This document shows positions 1 through 5,484 of a stretch of 21,571 nucleotides of DNA, one piece after another. The notes beneath the pieces were generated by a model. It did no database searches, had not been told where the DNA came from, and saw only the letters and a list, made by a program, of their open reading frames with translations. The number at the start of each line of letters is the position of its first letter. Position 1 is the first letter of the stretch. The position numbers and the translations under genes are program-made. Source of the stretch: a virus; IMG/VR virus record IMGVR_UViG_3300042311_000916, positions 1 to 21,571 of that record. The stretch is one strand, 5' to 3'.

Positions 1-648
1 GAGCTGCGGTGCAACCCATGCGGTGTCGTGGTCGGCGCCCGAGGCCTTCGTGAGCACTTGGCCCGTGGTGCCACCTGCGGGGACGCCAACGCCATCGTCT
101 CCATCGGTGCCCGGTGTGCCCGGTGTACCGACAAGCGAAGCGAGCCACGCGGCCTCCGTGCCCACAAAGCCACTGTCCAACGCGAGTTGGTACGCACTCG
201 CCCCGTCATCGCCATTGGTCCCCTGCAGTGACGCGACCCACTCGCCTTGAGTCCCGACGAAGCCTTCTGTGAGAGCGATGTCGTATGCGCTTGCGCCGTC
301 GTCGCCGTCAGTGCCTTGCAGCGACGCGACCCACGCGCTCTGTGTCCCGACGAAGCCCTCGGCGAGAGCAAGCTGATAGGCGCTTGCGCCATCCACACCG
401 TCTTCACCGTCGTCCCCATTGGTGCCCGCAAGCGACGCGAGCCAAGCGGCTTCGTCGCCGCTGAAGCCCTCAGCGACTGCAAGCTCGTACGCGCTCTGCC
501 CGGTGTCGCCCTTCGCGCCCGCGGGGCCCACGGTCGTCTCGGTCTGGATGAGCGTGCGGTCCGTCGTGGACTCTTGCACGAGCGTCTTCCCGCCCGCCTC
601 GGTGATGAGCGTGCGCGACTCCTGCTCGAGGACGAGTGTCGTGGTCAC
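1..648 (-). CDS. Collagen-like tail fibre protein, 3' end beyond the window
   Basis: This frame stays open for 216 codons from a GTG start to the left edge, so the C-terminus is missing. The start forms a GTGA overlap with the stop of the upstream LamG-like gene. Residues 1-40 are Thr/Glu-rich (LVLEQESRTLITEAGGKT). A Gly-rich collagen-like stretch begins at about residue 41 (GPAGAKGDTG). Four units of the form GxSAYxLAxxxGFxGxxxxW follow, each joined by a G-x-x-G-D-D linker. After the repeats comes GGTTGQVLTKASGADHDT, a segment widespread in phage tail fibres. Such proteins form trimeric fibres or fibre connectors, and the receptor-binding part would lie outside the window. Its position after the amidase and LamG-like genes fits a distal host-recognition gene. 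Family call is confident, exact role is inferred. Confidence 0.82.
   Translation of the reverse strand, partial: MTTTLVLEQESRTLITEAGGKTLVQESTTDRTLIQTETTVGPAGAKGDTGQSAYELAVAEGFSGDEAAWLASLAGTNGDDGEDGVDGASAYQLALAEGFVGTQSAWVASLQGTDGDDGASAYDIALTEGFVGTQGEWVASLQGTNGDDGASAYQLALDSGFVGTEAAWLASLVGTPGTPGTDGDDGVGVPAGGTTGQVLTKASGADHDTAWVAPQL
91..501 (-). repeat. Four tandem SAYxLA/collagen-like repeats in the fibre gene
   Basis: Four protein-level repeats begin at residues 50, 87, 118 and 149 of the fibre protein. The variants are SAYELAVAEGFSGDEAAWLA, SAYQLALAEGFVGTQSAWVA, SAYDIALTEGFVGTQGEWVA and SAYQLALDSGFVGTEAAWLA. Each is followed by a short collagen-like linker such as GTNGDDG or GTPGTPGTDGDDG. Unit length varies from 31 to 37 residues because the linkers differ. 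The DNA copies are diverged rather than identical, but such arrays are prone to gain or lose units by recombination. Confidence 0.85.
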
Positions 649-2372
649 AGCGCCCACTCGCGGCGTGCCCACTTCGCGAGCCCACTTTGCTCGGCTGCGG
701 TTAGTGCACGGTTCCACACCGCGAAAGCGGCGACGCGACCGTCAAAACCGTTTGCGAGGTCCTGGCGGTTTCCGATTGTGATGTCGTTGGTCCCAGCAGA
801 GTAGGTAGTGCTCGTGCCGTCCGCAATCATCGATCCTCTGGACCAGAGCGAAACAGCTGCAACGTTTCCCGAGCGAGAGAAGCCGTCTGCCCTCCAACCC
901 TTTGCGGTGAAAGTGCCTAACCCATCGCCTGCGAGATAGGGAGATTCGCCACCGCTTTGACCAAAATCAAAAGGCTGCGGCGTGCTTCCGTTGCACTTGG
1001 CAAGCACTGAAGAGAAAGATGCGGAAAGGGCGAGATTTACAGAGATCCCGCTCCACGCTACGCCGGTCATTCCTGCATCGTGTACGACGCGCAGACGATC
1101 GGCGCGGGTCGCCTTGACAAAGAACCAAGCGTCAGACCCGGGCCCGCCGCCTGAGATGAAGGCCGGTGCGGAACCAGCCCCATCAACCGTCGCGAATCGT
1201 CCGGTGCCGAAGAGATCGGCAATGCCGTTTGTCGTGATGCGCCCTGACGCCAAAAGATTAGCGGAGGAGGCGCGGCCGTAGAAAATGCCGCTCGTCGGAA
1301 TGTCGAGTGGAGAGCACCAATCCACCGTTGAAGCCGCGTCGACCTGCAACGCGAAAGTCGTCGCCGACAGCGCACGCCCGACGATCTGCGAGAGCGCTCC
1401 AAGGCCCGAAGGCGCCGCGGTGGTGACCGCGCCGATTGCCGATGTCGACAGGTAGACGGGGAGGCCTGCCGTCAGCCCCGATGCAGGAGCGATGCCCGAC
1501 ACGACGACGCGAGCGAGCACGGTGCCGCCTGCGTCACCGGTGCCGCCCGTGAGGCACTGACCGATGTATCCAACAACAACGCTTCCGGCGCGTGCGTCGG
1601 ACCGCTGCACGCGGCCTGCGACCAGCGCAACCGCGTCCCCTGTGGCGAGCGTTGCGCCGCTTGTGATCGCGATATCTTGAACCGCCTGAGAGCCAGGCGG
1701 ATGCACGTGGTCACCGCGGGCGTACTCGGTCGACGTACCAGGCCATGCGACGCCAGACGCGAGCGGGTTTTCGTCCGAAGGCGCCGCGTCCATCACCCAC
1801 ACAGCTGCGCCCGTGGTCGCGTCGCGGCAGATCCACATGTCGCCGGCATACAGCCACCACGAGCCCGTGGCGTAGCCATGCGCTTCGTCGTCGGTGACGG
1901 TTGGCGCTGCTGCTCCATCGGGCTCGATTCGGATCGATGTGTAGACGCCAAGCGGCGTGCGCATCAGCAGGCGCGTGCCGTCGCCCGTGAACGTCGGTGG
2001 AGGCGCAACGGGCGGGTCGGCCGCGAGCTTCGTCACGTCAACGACAGCTTCGAACTCCAGCGGAGGAACGTGCAGCGTGGTGACGATGCCGAGCGAGTCC
2101 GTGACCTGCACATCGAAGACGTGGAGGCCTTTCGTTGCGCCTTCGGTCGTAGCCGCGTCGACGCGGAGCTCGTACGAACCGCGCGTGAGCGCTGAGGTCT
2201 GGTCCGCAAGGATGATCGTCGGCGTAGCGAAGAGCGCACGCGTGGAAGCGATGCGGATCTGACACGAGATGTCGCTGTAGACAGAGAGGTCAACGCCGAC
2301 GTCACCCGACATCTCGCGCAGGAAGAAGCGCCACGTGTCGCCGATAGGGCGTGGTTGCAGTCGGACGGTCAT
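645..2372 (-). CDS. Baseplate/receptor-binding structural protein with BppU-like N-terminus and LamG-like C-terminus
   Basis: The protein has 575 residues and starts at an ATGA overlap with the amidase gene. Residues 1-115 look like the Ig-like N-terminal domain of BppU-type baseplate proteins (start MTVRLQPRPIGDTWRF, later SYELRVDAA). Residues 205-227 carry PGTSTEYARGDHVHPPG, a common tail-fibre segment with an HxH motif. Residues 230-346 resemble a Gly/Val-rich beta domain common in phage fibres (SGLTAGLPVYLS). Residues 355-575 end in DGRVAAFAVWNRALTAAEQ, the typical close of LamG or concanavalin-A-like lectin domains. A role in binding a surface glycan and attaching to the baseplate is inferred. 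The three-part layout is clear by eye, but the domain names need a profile search. Confidence 0.72.
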   Translation of the reverse strand: MTVRLQPRPIGDTWRFFLREMSGDVGVDLSVYSDISCQIRIASTRALFATPTIILADQTSALTRGSYELRVDAATTEGATKGLHVFDVQVTDSLGIVTTLHVPPLEFEAVVDVTKLAADPPVAPPPTFTGDGTRLLMRTPLGVYTSIRIEPDGAAAPTVTDDEAHGYATGSWWLYAGDMWICRDATTGAAVWVMDAAPSDENPLASGVAWPGTSTEYARGDHVHPPGSQAVQDIAITSGATLATGDAVALVAGRVQRSDARAGSVVVGYIGQCLTGGTGDAGGTVLARVVVSGIAPASGLTAGLPVYLSTSAIGAVTTAAPSGLGALSQIVGRALSATTFALQVDAASTVDWCSPLDIPTSGIFYGRASSANLLASGRITTNGIADLFGTGRFATVDGAGSAPAFISGGGPGSDAWFFVKATRADRLRVVHDAGMTGVAWSGISVNLALSASFSSVLAKCNGSTPQPFDFGQSGGESPYLAGDGLGTFTAKGWRADGFSRSGNVAAVSLWSRGSMIADGTSTTYSAGTNDITIGNRQDLANGFDGRVAAFAVWNRALTAAEQSGLAKWARREWAL

Positions 2373-3061
2373 CGCGTGCCCCCGTCGATAACGTCGAGCA
2401 TGTAGCCCATCGCGTCGACCTTCGTAGAACCTGGCATTGAGCCGTGCTCGCCAAAGCCCTTGAACAGATGCATCTCTTTGATGCTCAAACGCCTTCGCGG
2501 CGCTGCGATTCGCGGGATGTCGATCTCACCATCGGTCTCTTCGCCGAGGTCGCACATCGCATCGAAGAGCCAGCGCGCAGCCTCCATCATCGCGGGCGAA
2601 GGCGGCATGCACTCGACACGATGACCGCCCCAGGTGCGCAGCTCTGGCGCGTGTGCGATGCCAAGTTTCCGCGCCTGCTTCGACGAGCCCGCCCACATGA
2701 ACTCGGTGGCGATGCTGCGCTCAATAACGTCGCGTCGACCAACGTGCACCGCAGCGCACGCGCGAAGGTCCAAGTGCTGGAAGATGAGGCCATCCCACGC
2801 GACGGAGAAGTTCACGCTTACCGAGAGGTCTCCACCCGACTCGCCCTTGCGGGCTTCCATCGCATCGAAGAGCTTGCGCCCCGACGTGAGCCCCTCGCGG
2901 TGCGGGCCCGCCGTCCAGTGCGAGATGTGCAGGTTGACCGGAAGCTTGCGCGGCCTCGTCTCGCGGCCCTTCGCCCACATCGCAGTCGGGTCACGCAGCA
3001 CGCGATCGAAGCGCGTCGAGAGCACGCGACCGCCGTGGATGATGCCGCGAGGGAAGGTCAT
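2369..3061 (-). CDS. N-acetylmuramoyl-L-alanine amidase (endolysin, Amidase_2-like)
   Basis: This 230-residue enzyme should cleave the amide bond between N-acetylmuramic acid and L-alanine in peptidoglycan to release progeny. The motif NLHISHWTAG (residues 43-52) supplies the first likely zinc histidine, H48. The segment SVNFSVAWDGLIFQHLDL (residues 82-99) matches the family's core strands. It is followed by VHVGRRDVIERSIATEF with H106 as a second ligand candidate. GEHGSMPGSTKVDAMG (residues 204-219) matches the C-terminal catalytic region, usually H, then a basic residue before Asp. I chose the ATG forming ATGA with the DUF6527 gene. A longer in-frame extension upstream lies entirely within that gene and is unlikely. 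No signal peptide is seen, so export probably needs a holin. Confidence 0.85.
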   Translation of the reverse strand: MTFPRGIIHGGRVLSTRFDRVLRDPTAMWAKGRETRPRKLPVNLHISHWTAGPHREGLTSGRKLFDAMEARKGESGGDLSVSVNFSVAWDGLIFQHLDLRACAAVHVGRRDVIERSIATEFMWAGSSKQARKLGIAHAPELRTWGGHRVECMPPSPAMMEAARWLFDAMCDLGEETDGEIDIPRIAAPRRRLSIKEMHLFKGFGEHGSMPGSTKVDAMGYMLDVIDGGTR

Positions 3062-3315
3062 GCCATCACCACTTTCCCTGCCGTGATGAAGTAGTGCGCC
3101 TTGCAGGTCTGCGCGTTGCTGATCGAAGGCGAGAGCGTGGGCTTGTCGCCGTCTTCCGTGAGCGTCCACTGGCCAGCGCCGAGCGGCGTCACGACGCCTT
3201 CGCCACATCCACATGGGCAAAGATGTCGAGCCACCTCGTACTCACGCGAAACATGGAGCACCCCAGGCTCAAGCGTGCGGGGGATGTGGAGCGCGTGCTT
3301 TGTGACGATGTCCAT
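3058..3315 (-). CDS. DUF6527 family small putative metal-binding protein
   Basis: The protein has 85 residues and starts at a TGATG overlap with the upstream gene. Its hallmark pattern is LCPCGCGEGVV (Cys33, Cys35, Cys37), then W-x-L-T, PTLSPSI (residues 59-65) and C-K-A-H-Y-F-I (Cys71, His74). This order is typical of DUF6527 proteins, which are frequent in phages and are sometimes misnamed ammonia monooxygenase. The Cys/His spacing suggests a bound metal, probably zinc, but this is inference. From memory, DUF6527 proteins also occur in bacterial ubiquitin-like (Bub) operons, where a peptidase role has been proposed. Nothing else of such an operon is present here. It lies directly upstream of, and coupled to, the amidase gene. 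Confidence 0.72.
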   Translation of the reverse strand: MDIVTKHALHIPRTLEPGVLHVSREYEVARHLCPCGCGEGVVTPLGAGQWTLTEDGDKPTLSPSISNAQTCKAHYFITAGKVVMA

Positions 3316-4025
3316 CAGTCGCCCTCGCCCGGTTCGCTCCACGCGCCCTTTGGCGCTTCGACTGGCACCGCGACCATCACCGGCCGAAGCTCGGCGCGTG
3401 GGGCAGGTACGGTGTCAGCGGTGCCGCTCGGCTTGGCTACCTGCTCACGGAGATGCGCCAACCAATCGCGGGGCACGAACCCGTATCCACCTTCAACCAC
3501 ACGCAGCTTCCCATGCATCCGCGCAGCCTCGATCTCACCAACCGAAAGCTCGCCCGTGCCAACAAAATCGGCAGGGCTTGGCGAGGTGTCAGCGGTGCCC
3601 ATTTCGCGCAGGAGCTTCGCGGGGATGCCCGCGTCGCGCGATGGCCCCCAGGTGCCGCCTGGCGCGGACAGGGCTTGGACGTCATCGAGAGCAAGCGTCG
3701 TCGACACGAACGCCGCCGACTCCGTGAGCGCGTGACGCTCTTCGCGCGTGAGCGAATCGCTCACAGCAAGGCGCTTGAGCACGTCGACGTGGTGACCCGA
3801 CATGCGCGGATTCGCCGCTGCTGCTGCGTCTGCACGGGCCTTGCGCTCGGCCGCGAAGATGCCCTGCACCATCTCCGTCGCAGCGCCAACCGGGTGCCCC
3901 GTGGACCGCACGCGGGCGAGCGTCTCGGCGAGCGAAGTGCCGCCCGTGACGGCTGCGAAGATCTCTGGGAAGTGCTCGGCCAGCTTCGGCAGTAGCGCGA
4001 TGAAAATCGTTACGAGCCAGTCCAT
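3315..4025 (-). CDS. Membrane-anchored protein of unknown function in the lysis block
   Basis: I do not recognise this 236-residue protein. The chosen ATG overlaps the previous stop as TGATG, and the longer in-frame extension lies inside the upstream gene. Residues 3-27 (WLVTIFIALLPKLAEHFPEI) begin with a short hydrophobic stretch that could be a membrane anchor or amphipathic helix. Residues 55-120 are helical and charged (ERKARADAAAAANP, SDSLTREERHALTE). Residues 150-195 contain VGTGELSVGEIEAARMHGKL and YGFVPRDWLAHL. The C-terminus is rich in Pro, Ala and Val. It sits between a two-helix/lipobox protein and the DUF6527-amidase pair, so a lysis-related or membrane role is plausible by position only. 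Confidence 0.6.
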   Translation of the reverse strand: MDWLVTIFIALLPKLAEHFPEIFAAVTGGTSLAETLARVRSTGHPVGAATEMVQGIFAAERKARADAAAAANPRMSGHHVDVLKRLAVSDSLTREERHALTESAAFVSTTLALDDVQALSAPGGTWGPSRDAGIPAKLLREMGTADTSPSPADFVGTGELSVGEIEAARMHGKLRVVEGGYGFVPRDWLAHLREQVAKPSGTADTVPAPRAELRPVMVAVPVEAPKGAWSEPGEGD

Positions 4026-4741
4026 CACAGCCCCCCGATTGCAGGAATGGTGATGCCGATCGTCGCGAGCCGCTGGCCCGCCTCGGTCCATGCCCGAGCG
4101 GCCGCTTCAAGCGCGAAGCGAAGTGTCGCCATGACCTGGCCCTCGTCGGCCAGTGCCGCGAGTTCGATGGCGTCGGCGTAGGTGAGCACAGCCGCGACCG
4201 CAGCTTCTTGAGCGTGGCCCGCAGCGGTGCAGTCAGCTTCGCGCGCAGCGAGACATGCGTCGTCGGCGCACTCGTGAGCGAGCCGGGTGCACGTCACCTC
4301 AATCGCGTCGTGGGTCATCTCAAGCGTGTGGCGTGCGATGAGCGCCGTCGTCGCGTGCGTCTGGAGCGCTGACGGCGAGCACCCGAGCAGGAGCATAGGG
4401 AGCATAGCGAGCGCGACACGCGGCGAGAGAGTCACGCGCACGGGCGTGCGTGGAAGCGGCTTCGTCGGCGGCTCCTCGGCAAGCACTTCGCCACCCTCGT
4501 CAGAGTCATCATCGTCATCGCTCTTGCGGGGCAACTCGATGCGCTTCGGCGCTGTGGGAGGTGGCACCGCGAAGGCCTGCCGTGCGACCGCTGCGCCCAC
4601 CGTCGCGAGCGTGCTGAAGATGGTCAAAATCGTGATGCGCTCGTCTGGCTTTGCCAGCGCGAAGATGCCGACGACACCAGCGATCGCGACGCACATGAAG
4701 ACGACCGAGGGCCAAGAGTGGACGTAGCGAAGAGGGTTCAC
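4025..4741 (-). CDS. Two-helix membrane protein with an internal lipobox (possible holin/spanin-type fusion)
   Basis: The protein has 238 residues from a GTG that forms GTGA with the upstream stop. Residues 12-30 (SVVFMCVAIAGVVGIFALA) and 36-53 (ITILTIFSTLATVGAAVA) are good transmembrane helices. Residues 66-100 form an acidic and Pro-rich linker with DDDDDSDEGGE. Residues 108-124 then read like a lipoprotein signal (VALAMLPMLLLGCSPS) with Cys121 as the possible lipid-modified residue. The tail, residues 125-238, is Ala-rich and helical with four cysteines. This layout could be a holin-like N-terminus joined to a lipoprotein. Internal starts at GTG (4441) or ATG (4405) could yield the lipoprotein alone. 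No clear ribosome binding site precedes them. Function is inferred from topology and position. Confidence 0.6.
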   Translation of the reverse strand: MNPLRYVHSWPSVVFMCVAIAGVVGIFALAKPDERITILTIFSTLATVGAAVARQAFAVPPPTAPKRIELPRKSDDDDDSDEGGEVLAEEPPTKPLPRTPVRVTLSPRVALAMLPMLLLGCSPSALQTHATTALIARHTLEMTHDAIEVTCTRLAHECADDACLAAREADCTAAGHAQEAAVAAVLTYADAIELAALADEGQVMATLRFALEAAARAWTEAGQRLATIGITIPAIGGL

Positions 4742-4947
4742 TTCGCCTCCGGAATCATCGCGCGCACGGCGCAATCCTTCGCCTCAAGCAGCTTGCGCAG
4801 ACCCGCATGCATCTCAGCCGGATCGCCGCCTCGCGCAATCATCTCGTGAGCGATGGAGCGGAAGGGCGCGACAATGTCTTGCAGGTTCTGTGGCAAGTGG
4901 CCGCAGTCGAAATAGCGGAGCGTGGAAGGTGGGCGTGGGGCGTTCAT
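4738..4947 (-). CDS. Small conserved phage protein (RYF...HLP...LRKLLEAKDCAVRA type)
   Basis: This 69-residue protein starts at an ATGA overlap with the coiled-coil gene. It carries STLRYFDCGHLPQNLQDI near its start and LRKLLEAKDCAVRAMI at its C-terminus. That pairing is familiar from short uncharacterised proteins in many phages and prophages, where relatives read like RYF-x-Y/C-x-HLP-x-x-LQ. No membrane segment or signal is visible, and the sequence is predicted to be mostly helical. Function is unknown. The coupling to neighbours on both sides suggests a shared late-expressed role with the lysis block. Family recognition is from memory of the motif pair. Confidence 0.68.
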   Translation of the reverse strand: MNAPRPPSTLRYFDCGHLPQNLQDIVAPFRSIAHEMIARGGDPAEMHAGLRKLLEAKDCAVRAMIPEAK

Positions 4948-5408
4948 CGTGTGACTCCAAATGGCTGCGTGTGGTCGATGCGGGCGAGGCTTGGGGGCGT
5001 GTGCTTGGGCGGACGGCCAGCGCGAACAGCCGCGTTGAACGCGTGGAAGTCCGAACGCATCGCCTCGATTCGTTCGTGCGCTTCGTCGCGTTGCTCGCGC
5101 GCGATGCGGAGGTCGGCGTCCTTCGTCGCAACGGTCGCCTCGAGGATGTTGATGCGTTCGGTGAGCACGCCGATTTGCCCCTGCTGCGTCTCGACGGTCA
5201 TGCGGATGACATACGCATCGCTCTCCGTGATGCGTGACTGCGCTTCTCTGACGCGAGCTTCCGCGAGCATCCGCTCGGTCTCGGCGTTGAGTTTTGCGAC
5301 AGCAGCAGCGTTGCGCGACTTCAACGCGAGCGAGCCCTCGCGTAAAGCAAGGGCGGACGCGCCCACGAAGGCGCTACTGCCGAGCATTGCCGACAGCCAC
5401 TCAGGCAT
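4944..5408 (-). CDS. Coiled-coil protein with hydrophobic N-terminus, lysis-block candidate
   Basis: The protein has 154 residues from the chosen ATG. Upstream in-frame GTG (5414) and TTG (5444) are alternatives. The ATG is preferred because a weak AAAGAG lies 8 bases before it. Residues 3-22 (EWLSAMLGSSAFVGASALAL) are moderately hydrophobic and may anchor it in the membrane. Residues 30-120 form a long charged helix with coiled-coil character (LNAETERMLAEARVREAQ, GQIGVLTERINILEATVA). The C-terminus is Pro/Arg-rich. An N-terminal anchor plus periplasmic coiled coil is the plan of inner-membrane spanins, but the anchor is weak, so this is only a suggestion. It opens the lysis block after a 76-base gap. 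Confidence 0.62.
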   Translation of the reverse strand: MPEWLSAMLGSSAFVGASALALREGSLALKSRNAAAVAKLNAETERMLAEARVREAQSRITESDAYVIRMTVETQQGQIGVLTERINILEATVATKDADLRIAREQRDEAHERIEAMRSDFHAFNAAVRAGRPPKHTPPSLARIDHTQPFGVTR

Positions 5409-5484
5409 CGGCACGGCTCTTTGGGCGAATGTGCATGGCGCCAAGAGTGCGATTGCACTTCAGCGCAGAGGCAACATTAGGCCG
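5409..5484 (-). other. Intergenic gap before the lysis block
   Basis: This 76-base gap separates the tail genes from the coiled-coil gene and is the longest untranslated protein-gene junction in the window apart from the tRNA interval. It contains a CTAATGTTGCCTCT motif (minus strand) that recurs near 10300. It also has a small 5-bp inverted repeat with a 4-base loop (5446-5459), with no T-tract. I see no convincing sigma70-type -35/-10 pair. A promoter or processing site before the lysis genes is possible but not shown. Confidence 0.4.
5467..5480 (-). repeat. 14-base motif CTAATGTTGCCTCT, copy 1
   Basis: The motif lies 4 bases after the stop codon of the gp48-like gene and matches 13 of 14 bases with a second copy at 10299-10312. 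Both copies sit at gaps between genes on the same strand. It is more AT-rich than the surroundings. Function is unknown. Confidence 0.4.

Noticed and set aside
91-501. Repeat array as a CRISPR locus
   Set aside because: The units are diverged at DNA level, have no constant repeat with unique spacers, and translate as in-frame fibre repeats.
3062-3220. Longer N-terminus of the amidase
   Set aside because: The extension translates another frame of the DUF6527 gene, is Arg/His-rich, and the ATGA-coupled start fits the operon pattern.
5446-5459. Small inverted repeat as a terminator before the lysis block
   Set aside because: The stem is only 5 bp with no T-tract, and its minus-strand version is no better than the plus-strand one.
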